From positions 806,001 through 870,000 of the forward strand of contig JAJTTP010000010.1 in assembly GCA_023313575.1 (NCBI GenBank): 64,000 nucleotides of DNA, in the 5' to 3' direction. The notes beneath the pieces are model-generated. The model did no database searches, had not been told where the DNA came from, and saw only the letters and a program-made list of their open reading frames with translations. The DNA comes from Eutypella sp. D-1. Its lineage: Eukaryota; Ascomycota; Sordariomycetes; Xylariales; Diatrypaceae. Positions within the stretch are counted from its first letter, which is position 1, and each line of letters opens with the position of its first letter. The position numbers and the translations under genes were made by a program. Positions 12,001 through 24,600 of this stretch are shown here, piece by piece.

Positions 12001-13675
12001 ACGAATGTAAATATATGCAACAACTAACAGCATTTGTTGCGAAGTTTCATGTTGGTCGACAAAATGCGGCTGACTGTGACCATTTTGAGTACTTAACTTT
12101 ACCTACCTAGGTATGTAGATAGGCATTCAATCATTGTCTAAGTCGAAGGTGTACCTAAACAATATAATCATGTTCTAAGCCTTCTCTTCTGAGGTCAGGT
12201 CTGGGGACTTATCTTTCTCGCCTAATGCCTCGATTGGGTTAGGCAAAAAGAAACTAAAGATGGGAGGAGGGATGGGATGAGTGGCAGAGTTCTAGGTATT
12301 ACTCTCCAGAGTTACAAAGTGGCAGAGTGTGGCATAGTATTTATATAATTGTACATATTTATATATACATCTTAGGTGGATGTGGATGACGGACCCGGGC
12401 TCCGGCTAACCAGAGAAACGTCAAAGAGAGTCGGATCACTGATCACAGGGTCATTGTGTATGTTGTTGTATCATGTATCCCTTCCCTTCCTTGTACACAC
12501 CTCGTAGGTACTTCCGATGCTTTTTTTGGACGCCATGTATTTCATCCCAAAACCAACGTTGTACCGGCCAACTGTCCAGTACATAGTCCGCAGATAAGCC
12601 TTTAGAGGTTATTTGGAAATAGGGATTGTCTACAAGTTACCGCCTGAATTATAGCGAGTGGCTAATAACGAATGGCGGGTTGGCCGGCAGCCCTGCGGCC
12701 CCGGCTAATTCAGAATTTTGTATATGAAAAAAAAACAAAAAAAAACTTTAAGAATACAAAACCCATGTTGGTAGGTCTCGTCTATCGCTTGTAGACCACC
12801 CACGAGTCTCTTTTTTGTGTTATCTATAGATCTACTTTTGGAACCCCCAGAAGCTTGCTCTGGTTATGTAGGTACATATGTATATTATTGTACTACTTAT
12901 AACTACCAGTACCCGTGACGTTATATAAACTTCCCTTCCAGGTTCCAAGGTTGTGCCTCTGGACTTAGAGCTACCTACCTAGGTATGTAATTCAGCCCGC
13001 CGCTCCACTTTTAACGCTAGAACTTCCAATTAGTCCTGGAGACAGGTGTACTAATCTTGAAAGAAGTAATACTACCTTCATAAGAGCCCAAGCTGGAGGT
13101 CACTATGTAATAACATAACTGCTCAGAACCGCTTACTTAATAACTACCTAGGGAACTAGAATGAACGGACTTCCACCAACCTGGAAGGTTATCATTGGAA
13201 CTACATACTAACTAAGCAGAGCTACATAGTCAGTATGTATCTGACTGTCCCCCACACACACACACACATCTTTAAACCCACACACCCAACCGTGTACGAA
13301 ATACGCTTGCTTATCAATGAGTGGAGGATAACCGATTAGAACCGATAACTGGATAACTGGACGACTGAGTAACTTAACACCACCATCCCCCCCCCATAAC
13401 ATCCACCTTAACATCCCCAATACCATCCCCAATCTTTACGTTCCAAACCAAAAAAATCAACTACACATACCTTTTGACATGATATTTCCACCCCCGCCCA
13501 ACCCGCTCTAAGCCAAGCCTAACTCTCTTCCATGTCAACATTTTGAATCCACTACCAACATCCAGCGCACGCAGCCCACGTACAGCCCACGTACCTCTAC
13601 GCTGCATACCTCGCTGCATACTCTGCCTATGCTGCATACCTATCCGGGTTTCCAGGTACGGATGACAATAATACT

Positions 13676-13742
13676 GGACAATACCGGACAATACACATGA
13701 TAATACACATGATAATACACAGGATAACACAGGATAATACAG
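13676..13742. repeat. Short tandem repeat, ATAATACACATG-like units
   Basis: Imperfect 12-13 bp units (GACAATACACAT, GATAATACACAT, GATAATACACAG, GATAACACAG) run head to tail. They lie in the probable promoter of the FAR1-domain gene. No function is evident. Confidence 0.7.
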
Positions 13743-14279
13743 CCCTGGAAGGTCCCTGTCACAACGTACCTACATCCACATAACTACATCCACAATCCAC
13801 ATACATCCACATACACCCGCATACACCCACCATACGTCCACTACATCAACTCTCATTGGCATCAACAACCTCGTCTGCCCAAACGTCTAGGGTTGTCGTG
13901 GTTGACATCACACCACACCTTGCATCAACAATAATAATAACAAGAACAACAACAACAACAACTCTCTTCTAGACGACATAACCGAATAGGCTAGAATCTC
14001 GACTAACTACCTGTCCCTCCACTGTGTTGACTGACTGTCTGTCTGCCGTCTACCTGCCTGCCTGTCTGTCTGTTTTGCTGGTTTCCCTATCCATAGGTAC
14101 TACTGTCCCGGGTAAGTTTGTCCAACAGTCTACCAGTCTGCCTGTCTGCTGCCTACGTAACTTCTAAGCCAGGCCTACCTACTACCTGACACAGTACCTA
14201 CCTTGCTCTACATACTTGCTTACTCTAGTCCATACATAGTCCTAGGTAGTCATTCATTCTAACATTCTAACACCAACAA

Positions 14280-14448
14280 CTCATCACATCACCACTTCTT
14301 GTTCTTTCCCTTCGTTGATCCTCCCTTTTAGTTTCATTTCGGGTTTTCTCGTTTTATCCTATTTCGTTTAATCTTTTGTTTCCCCTCTTCTTAATATTCT
14401 TGTTTTTCTTTTCTTTCTTTCTTCCCTTTTCTTCCCTCTTTTGGAACC
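14280..14448 (+). promoter_or_regulatory. Pyrimidine-rich leader before the FAR1-domain gene
   Basis: The last 150 or so bases before the ATG at 14449 are almost continuous T and C (TTCTTTCTTTC-type runs). CT-rich tracts just upstream of the start are common core-promoter/5' UTR features in filamentous fungi, and this one supports the start choice. Confidence 0.5.
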
Positions 14449-16466
14449 ATGTCGACCTTGGGTCAGACTGGGTCGAATTCCCATCCACATCCACACCCAC
14501 ATCCTGGCCTGGCCTTCCCCCAAGTCAATAGCCTCCGACGCTCATATCCTCCCCATACTTCGACACCGCCGAAACCTTCCGCGACACCACAACAGCATCA
14601 GTCTCCATACCAACCTCAGCAGTATAATCCGCAACCGCCTACCCAGGCATCATACCCTCACCATCTTTTCTCGAGCACCACGCCATCGCCAGTACCGAAC
14701 GTCGCTAGCATCCCGAACTTGCCGGGCACCAACCCGAGACACACTCCTGCTCAGGCGACTCAACATCCTCAGCATAACCAACATGCCCCGCACAATCAGC
14801 ATTCGCAACACGCTCAGCATGCCCAGCATGTACAACATGCCCATGCTGCGGTACAGGTGGCGCGCCATCAGCAGCAGAAACAGCAGCAACAGCAGCAACA
14901 ACAACAACAACAGCAGCAGCAACAACAGCAGCAACAGCAGCAGCAACAGCAGCAGCAGTCGCAACAAGCACAGTCGCACCACCATCAGCGCGGTAGCCAA
15001 CAACGCCAAATGCAACAACAGGCTGTCCCCTCGGTGGCATATCTTCAGCAGGCCATGAACCAACCAGTCCCACAATCCGTACCGCAACAAGTCTCGCAAC
15101 AAATATCGCAGCCAGTACAACCGGTCCAGCAACTCCCACAAGCTCAGTCGATATCGCAGCAGGTCCAGCCAGTGCAATCGCTTCAGCCGCAGTCTGTACA
15201 GCCGGTTCAGCAGCAGCAACAGCAGGTTCGGCCAAACGACAACAATTTGCTGCCACATACTCCCCCAATGCACCCGCAAGCCCGCCCACAGCCACACGCG
15301 CAGACACACTCCCAGGCACATCAGCAGGCCCACCAGCAGGTCCACCAGCAAAGCCACTCCCAGCCGCCTGCTCAGGTTCACCAGCCACCTCCGCAGCTCC
15401 AACCTCAATCAACCCCCCAGCCTCAACACCGCCCCTCGCCCGTCCATCGCGAATCTCCCGACAAGCAGCAGGAAGTACAGCACAATGATGATATGGAGGT
15501 TGACAGCCAGGCTGACCCGGCCGAAGGGAGCAGTCATTTGTCGCCGAAAGTTATCGATGGCACCCCCTTTGTGCCGAGGTCTCCGATGGGAGCTATGATG
15601 ACGGCACCGCCGGAAGGAGGTAGCTTCCCCAGCCTGGATGCCGTCCACAAGCATGTGCTCGAGTACTGCACTTCAGTTGGATATGCTGTAGTGATTGGGA
15701 GATCGAAGAAGACGGTTCCTGGTTTGAAAAAGGTCCTCTTCGTCTGTGACCGCGCTGGAAAACCCCCGAGTCGTGTGAGCCCCGAGCAGAGGAAACGCAA
15801 GACATCGTCGCGGAAGTGCAACTGTCAGTTCGGCTTCTTTGCTATTGAACAGAGAACACAATGGACAATTCGCTACCGCCCCGATCAGATTCATCTCACG
15901 CACAACCATGGCCCCAGCGAGAGCCCGCTTCTCCACCCCGCGGCGAGGAAACTGGACAGTAAAATGGTGGCTGCTGTGAAACAGCTGAAGGAATCTGGTA
16001 AGTTTTCTGGTAGGTATCTCTCGCGGACTAGGTACTGACAGTAGTAGGAATCGGCGTAACTCAGACCTTAGAGATACTGCAGTCACAAAACCCACATGTG
16101 CCACTGCTACCCCGAGATATCTACAACGCGCGCGCGGCGATTACGAGGAATCCAAACAAGGTTGATGAAGGAATTGCCGAGGAAAGGCCGGCTATCTACA
16201 GCAAGCCAGCACCCAGCGCCGAGGAACGTATCCGGTCTGATCTTAGGCGAGAACTGGCGCGCACGAAGGAGGAAATGGACAAGTTGAAAGAGGAGAGCAA
16301 GAAGGAGATCGACGAACTGAAGGCAAAACTGCGGGAGAAGGAGAAGATGATCAAGAAATTCGAGATGTTCATCGACATATGCAACGAGAGAGTTATGGTG
16401 CAGAGGGAGCGACTCAACGATGTAGACGAGAACAACGAGGAAGGTAGCAGCGCGAGCCACAGATGA
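14449..16466 (+). CDS. FAR1-type DNA-binding domain protein with polyglutamine N-terminus
   Basis: Two exons, 14449-15997 and 16048-16466, encode 655 residues. The 50-bp intron is GT-AG and the junction restores KESGIGVTQ. The first 370 residues are Gln/His/Pro-rich with a run of 26 glutamines. Residues about 394-505 form a FAR1-like (WRKY-GCM1 superfold) zinc domain: Cys in LFVCDRAG, CNC in SRKCNCQFGF, and HLTHNH supplying the metal ligands. The C-terminal 100 residues are a charged coiled coil (EEMDKLKEESKKEIDELKAK). The FAR1 domain family derives from Mutator-like transposases, but no transposase catalytic domain follows, so this looks like a host regulator built on a domesticated DNA-binding domain. 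Gln-rich segments often act as transcription activation domains; that is inference here. Confidence 0.85.
14869..14958 (+). repeat. CAG/CAA trinucleotide tract encoding polyglutamine
   Basis: Thirty consecutive codons are CAG or CAA except one AAA. Twenty-six uninterrupted Gln codons run from 14881 to 14958 (residues 145-170 of the FAR1-domain protein). The CAG/CAA mixture suggests partial stabilisation against slippage, but the length is likely to vary between strains. Confidence 0.95.
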
Positions 16467-18676
16467 GAAGCAGTCAGACAGAAAGCGACAAAGAGGGTAG
16501 AGAGGGTGGGGCAGACAGACACGACACTTGCATTTACGGGTCAAACAAAATGAGTTATGTAGCGTTCGGGTTTTTGTTTCCTTCTTTCGGTTCATCTAGG
16601 AAATAGCATCAGGCGTCGAAAGGGTTACTTGCGGATCGGGGAACTGAGCGACGGCATCAGGGGGCGGCAGGAACCAAGGTGTTAGGTTTGGCAGATTCTG
16701 CTTACAAGACATAAAGGCCGGCTTTTTTTTCTCGCCCTTTTTTTTTCTTTCAGGGAGTTGGAGGCGCGTCTTATCATCTATCGTCCATTTCGCCCTTGTC
16801 GTTTTTTGTCTTCTACTTTTTTCTTTCTTTGGTTATCTTTTCTTCTTCTTTCTTCCTGTCTTATCTGGTTTTCTCTTTATTATTTTTGCTACGCATTTGC
16901 AACCTAGTTACCACCATTTAGCTGAGCGGGAGAAAGTTGGCCGTGTTGTCTTGCTTTTGTTATTACTACTGCAACAACCTTCTGAGATTAAATCATAGGC
17001 AGGCTTCGGACGCCACACGAGTTTGACGATGTTCCCCTCCTCCCTCCTGTAGTATCTTCGCGTGCAAAAAGTGACCTACGTGTGTGTAGTCAGGCCCGAG
17101 GATTTTCGTGGTGACTCTTATAACACGACGTAGTGCCTTGATTCATGATCACGGCGAGGATACAATGGTTACGAAGTTTGCATGATCATAACTCTAGGTG
17201 GAAATCACAAGTAGGACGATGAGCTGACGAGTTCAGGGGTCACCCAATATATTGTATGTCTACGGGCTTGAACTCTGATCTGAGATAGGGGTATATGGAA
17301 CTTGACCTTGTTATATATTACCTAGTAGTTATATATCTATCTATAAACGTAGGTAAACGTCTATATCTGCTAAATACCTTGATAGTATCTCCTCGTTTTG
17401 CTAGGCGTTATTGAAATATCAAAGCAGACATGTAGTAGTAGGAAAAGGAGAAGTTCCTGATTACTTAATGATGCATTTCACGTTGGTGGAACCCCACGTC
17501 TCGCACCTGTCAACCAATTATGCATACCTACTAGATGCACTTCCACTGTATGTATGTCTAGTGGGGGTCTAGAGGTGCTTCTCCTATTGGCTGTTCCTCG
17601 TATACCTAAAGGCACTTATGTAAATATTCTCTAGATTAGGCTGGTCCCCCTAATGTCTTAGGGATGCCAGCGATGCAACCTTGGAACCTGGGCTTTCTGG
17701 GCAAGTCTGGAAGTCGCGACGACCGTTTCCCTTGCGCGTTTTTTATGGTTTAAGTCGGTGTCTGTTGTATGGATTGTATGGAGAGTCCTGGACATCCCGG
17801 TTCATACATACCTAGTAGGTACATACATTACGCTAAGCTCATACGCTAAAACCACTAGAAAGGAGCGCATTTACTGACTTGCCGATTTGATTGATTGATG
17901 AGTTGTCGCATTTGCATACCAAAACATAAAACATCCACCAAACACCCACCAAACACCTATCTGGGCACCTGAATGGCAACCTTGAATAGGTTAAATGGGA
18001 CCCCCTGAATAACCCCTCGAACTCCGCCCGGAATGGTTTAGCTGGTTAGTCACCCCTGGTCACCTGTCACCTTTGCGGTGGTGTGGTTGGTGCATGCAGT
18101 TAGTTGTATACCTGTAGGTACGGCGTAGGTAAGGTAGGCATCGAATAATCTAATTCTGACCAAACGCAACCCTCACTTATACATAACTGCTTTGGTCTAT
18201 TTACGAAGTATTCGCGCGAAGACGACGACGACGAAGGCAAAGGAAATTAGACAGCAGGTCAAAACTGACAACTCAACCGATAGATATCTGTAGATAAATC
18301 GGCTAGATAATTCGCCTGCTACGAGACGAGGCGGGTTGTGAGTGGCCCTGCCTTATTCGAGACAACTTCACTCGGTAGAACAAAGGAAACACGACGAAGA
18401 CGCGTAGCAATACCACGCTCATTAATTCTCCCTCCTTTTTTTTTCTTCCTTTTTTCACCCTTCCTGTAAATTCAATTCCGCAGCCCATCGGCCCTTTTCT
18501 TCTCTTCCCAAACCATTATATTTACGTGTGCATTCGTCACGTTACCAGTATTGATCTCGCCGCCTCTGGCTTTTTTTGGACGTGTTGCTCCACCTCCCTC
18601 CTTTCCCAAATAATTCGAGCAATGCGCCAGCATACCATTCGATAATCCCGCCAGCCTTCAACTTCAAATAGTCACG
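16467..18676. other. Intergenic region upstream of the dynein gene
   Basis: The left part is the 3' region of the FAR1-domain gene, with long T-rich tracts around 16720-16880. The right part, with CT-rich stretches at 18420-18600, is the likely dynein promoter. I see no gene, RNA or TATA-like signal that I can defend. Confidence 0.55.
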
Positions 18677-21600
18677 ATGGAGGCCGTGGCACCATCCCCC
18701 TCGCCTCTGGCCTCGCAGAGTCCGGGCGCGAGCGGCGAAACCCCCTCCGCCTTCATCACCGTTGATCCGAAATTGGTAGTCGACTACCTCGTATCCGTCG
18801 TGTCCATCACGCTCGGAGCAACCCGTGAAGATCTCGAGAGTCCCGGTAGTCTGCTTTCTAAGACGAGCTATGCCGATACCCTTCAGCGATGTACCCGGTT
18901 CGCATCCGATGCTCAGGTAGCCCTGTATATTCAGAAGGAAACCACTCCATCAGCAGATTTGCCTGATGCTACTGTAGATACTGGTAAGCCGCTCAACACC
19001 CTCCTCCCCTCCTCCCCTCCTCCCCTCCCTCCCGCCTCCCGCGTGCACAGACCGCTAATCAGTCGCGTAGAACTTCCCGTAAATTACACTTATACCATAA
19101 CCCCCGAGATCACCTCTTCGCCTGCCATAATAGCCTACCTTGCGCTTCTCAAGCGTCCCCAGGCGATAGATCCCTCGCTGCCCTTGTCGACCCAGGTGCA
19201 GATTCAGACGCTACCCGGTGCTGGATCCCTGAGTAGCGTCGTTGCCGAGCAAGGCCCTTCCGCCTCTCCCTTCGAAATCCTCCATTCTATCGTTCATAAT
19301 GCGCTGGCGCCCTATTTCGATGCCAACACCAAGACTTCGCAGACTGTTAATGGTGCTAGGAGTCGAGCAGATGTGGATGCGAAGACTGGGATACCTATCA
19401 CCAAGAAGCGGATGACGGAGCTTGAGTTGAGCTTGCTCCATCTCCAGCAGAATGTCGAGATCCCGGAATTATCTTTATCATTCCATCCTGTCGTCCAGGC
19501 TGCGCTGGAAGAGGCACAGTCCCGGAACGCCAGGCCGTCTACTGAGTTCATCGCCTCTAGTCTTCTCTCCGATAGCACTTTCATGAACAACCTGCAGTCC
19601 ACGGTCAATAGCTGGATTAAGTCGATCCAGGCCATCACGAAGCTCACCCGCGATCCCGTGACGCGGACGGCTACCCAGGAGATCAACTTCTGGCTTTCGA
19701 TGGAATCTGCGCTCGAGAGCATCGAAGCCCAGCTGAGGAGCGAGGGCGTCATGCTGACCCTCGAGATTCTCAAGCATGCGAAGCGGTTCCAGGCTACTGT
19801 CAGTTTTACGGCTGATACCGGTCTGAAAGAGGCTATGGAGATGGTCCAGAAGTACAACCAGCTTATGCGAGACTTTCCCCTGGACGAGCTCCTCTCTGCG
19901 ACCTCGCTCCCGAAGGTTCAGGATGCGATCGCCCAGATATTTAACCACATGAATAAAAAGATGAGGTTCAGCAACTATCCCATCGCACGGACCCTCCACC
20001 TGGTGGAGGCTGTGTCGGCCGACCTCGAGGAGGTCATGCACCGTCTTCTCCCCGGTTCCGAGCTGGTAGATCTTGACTATAGGGATTTCAAGAACATCAT
20101 GGCCACGGCAGATGACATCTTCAGATCCTGGGACGACCATGTGAAGGAGTTTATCAAGATCGCACGTGACACCACTCGCCGAAGGAACGAGAAATTCATC
20201 CTCATCAGAGTCAACCCCAAGCACAACGAGTTGCAGGCGCGGCTCAAGTACATCGATACCTTCCGCGATAACCACGAACAGCTGCAGCGAACGATAGTCA
20301 ATGTCCTTGGCCCGAAGTCGACTGTCAATGGCCTGGCCGAGGAGTCGACTAGCAATGGTGTCGCCTTGGTCGAGGAAATGGGCGACGTCGATGCCGTTGA
20401 GGAAGTTCGGCAGGCCTGGGAGGCCCTCAAGAACGTCGACCTGCTCGACGTGACCCCGGAGGGAACGCAGAAATGGGTCAAGGCGGAGAATACGTACAAC
20501 GAGCGTACTTCGCGAGTCGAGAATTCCATCATTGCTCGGCTGCGTGACCGTCTCGCGACCGCCAAGAACGCGAACGAAATGTTTCGCGTGTTCTCCCAGT
20601 TCAACGCGCTCTTCGTCCGCCCCAAGATTCGTGGTGCCATCGCCGAGTACCAGAACCAATTGATCGAGAATGTGAAGCAGGCCATCTCGGCGCTGCATGA
20701 GCGATTCAAGCAGCAGTATGGCCACTCCGAGGCCCACGCCATGGCCCAGCTCCACGATCTTCCCCCAGTTTCTGGTGCTATCATCTGGGCCCGCCAGATC
20801 GAGCGCCAATTGGATGGTTATATGAAAAAGGTTGAGGACATCCTGGGTTCGGACTGGTCTCTTCATACCGAGGGTCAGAAGCTGCAAACTGAAAGTGAGT
20901 TGTTCAGGAAGAAGCTCAACACCCAAGCAATCTACAAGGCCTGGATCGAGGATGTCCAGCGGAAACACATTACGATCGCTGGTCGTCTCTTCAATATCAA
21001 CAAAGTCAGGGCTGCCAATAATGCTCTGGATCTGTCGGTCAACTTCGATGCCCAGATCATCACGCTGTTCAAGGAAACCCGAAACCTCGGCTGGCAGAAC
21101 TTTAACGTGCCGAATTCTGTGAACAACGTTGCAAAAGAGGCCAAGCGGGTGTACCCGTACGCCGTAAGCCTGATGGAGAGCGTGAGAACCTTCACTCAGA
21201 CCACGCGCCAGATCATGCAGATGTCAGAGGTGTCCATTCTACTGAGCGGCTACCAGCAAGAGGTGCACCTACTGATCGCAAAGGGTATCCCCTTGAAGTG
21301 GGAGACTTTTGTGAACACGTGGGAGTCGTATCAGAAGCCCTTCCTTCCTAATGGTGGCCTCGAACACCCCATGGGTCGAGGAAATGAGAGCAAGCATGTT
21401 CTGTTCGTCCGCGAGTTTGCTGCCGCCGCCTCGCTGCTTCAGTCCAAGACGATCGCCCTCGCAGCTATCAACATCACGGTTCAGAAGGCACTATCGGAGC
21501 TCGCTACCTGTCCATACGAAGCATCCGAGTTCCAATCACGATTGCAGACAATCCAAGCTGCTGTTGATCAGCTGAACCTGGAGCAGTACGTCAATCTCGG

Positions 21601-24600
21601 CTTCTGGGTGGAGAGGATGAACGAGCGCATCAAGATCACGCTGCTCACTCGTCTGCACCATGCTGTGTCCGCCTGGATCGAAGCTTTTGAAGACGATACC
21701 CCTATAGAGCATATCGAATCCAACCGGAGGAAGCAGCTAACTCAATCTGGCGAGCCCTTCAAGTCGGATGCCCCGACCATGAGAAATCTGACTCACGAAA
21801 TCACCATGCGTAATCAAGTCATCTACCTGGACCCCCCGTTGGAGTTCGCGAGGGCGAGCTGGTATCTACAGCTGCATAACTGGATTGGCATCGTGTGCAA
21901 CCTTCCAAAAATCAAGGCATCTAGGTACCAGATGAGCCTCACCTTGAGCACTGTTGTGCACGAGGACGCTCGTTTCAATGAACTCCCCGCGGATTGCACC
22001 GATGTCCTAAGCCGTGTGTACACCACTGTAGAGAAGAAGCTGAGCACCATCGGTGAGTATGTGGATAAGTGGCTCCAGTTCCAGTCCTTGTGGGATCTGC
22101 AGTCGGAGCAGGTGTATGAGCTCTTGGGCGACGAGCTTCCAAGGTGGCTACAGCTCCTGCAGGAGATTCGCAAGTCCCGGGCCACCTTCGATACAAGTGA
22201 GGTGAGCCGCTCGTTCGGCCATATCACTATCGACTACGACCAGGTGCAGTCGAAGGTCAATGCCAAGTACGATCAGTGGCAGCATGAGATCCTTATGAAG
22301 TTCGCTTCGCGCTTGGGCCACCGCATGAGGGAAGTGCACGCCGAGATCGAGAAAGCCCGCAGGGATCTGGAACAACAAAATCTCGAAGCCAGTTCCACTG
22401 CTCACGCCGTCCAATTCATCACTATTGTCCAGAGCTGCAAGCGTAGAGTCAAGGCATGGGCTCCTGAGGTCGAAACCTTCCGGCAGGGCCAGTCGACACT
22501 TGTCCGGAACAGATACACGCTGCCAAACGACTGGATTGACGTGCAGCAGGTGGACTCGCAATGGGAAGCTCTCAATGAGATTCTGGCTAGGAAGGCGAAG
22601 GTCGTGCAGGACCAGACGGACGCTCTCAAGGCGAAGATCACCGCGGAAGACAAGGTTGTCGTGGACAAGATTGCCGAGATCGCCATACAGTGGAACGAAG
22701 AGAAGCCCGTCTCGGGAACCATCGCGCCAGATGTTGCATCTACTACACTCAGCTCTTTCGAATCTCGCATCACTAAGTTGCAGCAAGAGCTTGAGATGGT
22801 CTCCAAGGCCAAGGAGGCACTCGACCTCCCGGCCAGCCCCGAGACCTCCCTCCCGATCATTCTCGAGGAGGTCCAGGACTTCAAGTCCGTGTGGGCCGGC
22901 TTGGAGACCATCTGGAAGAATTTGAACGAGCTTCGCGAAATCCTATGGGGAAGCGTCCAGCCCAGGAAAATCCGAACCTCCCTCGAGAACCTCGTCAATA
23001 TGACTAGGGATATGCCGAGCAGGATGCGCCAGTATGCCGCTTTCGAGCACATTCAGAATGTCCTCCGCCAATATATAAGGGTGAACCCCATGCTGGGCGA
23101 CCTTAAGTCCGAGGCCATCCGAGAGCGACACTGGACGAAGATATGGAAGGATATCAAGCCAGGCCGTCGATATTCGCCAGTATCCATGACGCTCGGCGAC
23201 GTGTGGGACTTGAACCTGGTTGCTACAGAGGTCATCGTGAAGGACATCATTACCCAGGCGCAAGGTGAGATGGCCCTGGAAGAGTTCTTGAAGCAAGTAA
23301 AGGAAACTTGGAACAGCTACCAGCTCGAGCTTGTTGCCTACCAAAACAAGTGTCGTCTTATTCGTGGCTGGGACGAGCTCTTCGCCAAATGCAGTGAGAA
23401 CTTGAACTCCCTACAGGCAATGAAACACTCTCCCTATTACAAAGAGTTCGAAGAGGAGGCCTCATCCTGGGAAGACAAGTTGAACCGAGTTCACGTCCTC
23501 TTCGACGTCTGGATCGATGTCCAGCGACAATGGGTTTACCTGGAAGGTGTCTTCACTGGCAATGCCGATATCAAGCACCTGCTCCCCATTGAATCGTCGC
23601 GATTCCAGAACATCAACAGCGAGTTCATGGCCGTGATGAAGAAGGTCTACAAGCAGCCGATGGTGATGGACGTGCTCAGCATCCCCGGCGTCCAGAAATC
23701 GCTCGAGCGTCTCGCTGAGCTGCTCAATAAGATCCAGAAGGCGCTGGGTGAATATTTAGAGAAGGAACGTGTCTCGTTCCCGCGGTTCTACTTCGTCGGA
23801 GATGAGGATCTCCTGGAGATGATCGGCAACAGCAACGACACGCTGCGCATCGCCAAGCACTTCAAGAAGATGTTTGCTGGCCTGAACGGCTTGATCATGG
23901 AGGACGAGACCATCATCTCCGGTTTCACTTCGAAGGAGAACGAGGAGGTCCGCCTGAAGAAGGAGATCTCGCTTGCTAAGGTTCCTAAGATCAACGACTG
24001 GCTGGCTCTCCTCGAGAATGGTATGAAGAATACACTCGCAGAGCTTCTAGCCGAAGCAGTCGAGGCCTACTCCCCTATTTTCGAGTCCAGTGGCCTGGAC
24101 CAGGCGGCACTCAACGACTTCATGGCCGCTTATCCAAGTCAGATCGTTGTTCTCGCTACTCAAGTCGTGTGGACGACGATGGTTGAGAAGTCCCTGGCCG
24201 ACGGCGGGAAGACCCTTCAGTCCCTGTTTGAACGCGAGGTAGAGATATTGCGACTCCTGGCGGAGACCGTGCTGGGAGACCTCGATGTTATCCTCAGGAA
24301 GAAGTGCGAGGCACTAATCACGGAGTGCGTGCACCAGCGGGACATCATCGAGAAGCTAGTCAAGCTCAACGCCAGCTCGACAACGCACTACATGTGGCTG
24401 CTGCAGATGCGATACGTCTACAAGCCCGAAGGCGACTTCCTCCAGCGCCTAGACATCAGGATGGCGAACGCGAAGCTCAACTATGGCTTCGAGTACCTGG
24501 GCGTCCCCGACAGACTTGTCCGGACCCCCCTCACGGACCGTTGTTTCCTGACGCTCACACAGGCCCTCTGCCAAAGGCTGGGTGGGTCGCCCTACGGACC

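Larger units (their letters stand above)
9060..14448. other. 5.4 kb gene-free region
   Basis: I find no reading frame with a credible domain here. The region has two TACCTAGGTA copies (12104-12113 and 12976-12985) that share the same 18-bp flank. Near its right end it has microsatellite-like CATCCACATA and CTGT tracts and a tandem repeat. The left end is the promoter of the 2EXR gene and the right end is the promoter and leader of the FAR1-domain gene. Non-coding transcripts cannot be judged from sequence. Confidence 0.6.

Noticed and set aside
14441..15412. Long open frames on both strands over the polyglutamine region, one Leu-rich on the minus strand and one Ser/Asn-rich on the plus strand
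   Set aside because: They are other-frame readings of CAG/CAA repeats (CTG reads Leu, AGC reads Ser, GCA reads Ala). The Gln frame continues into a real FAR1 domain.
18015..18110. Possible tRNA A-box (TTTAGCTGGTTAG)
   Set aside because: No B-box or cloverleaf follows at the needed spacing.
19478..20968. 496-codon open frame antisense to dynein
   Set aside because: It lies wholly opposite conserved dynein tail coding sequence, has no domain, and reflects codon bias on the sense strand.
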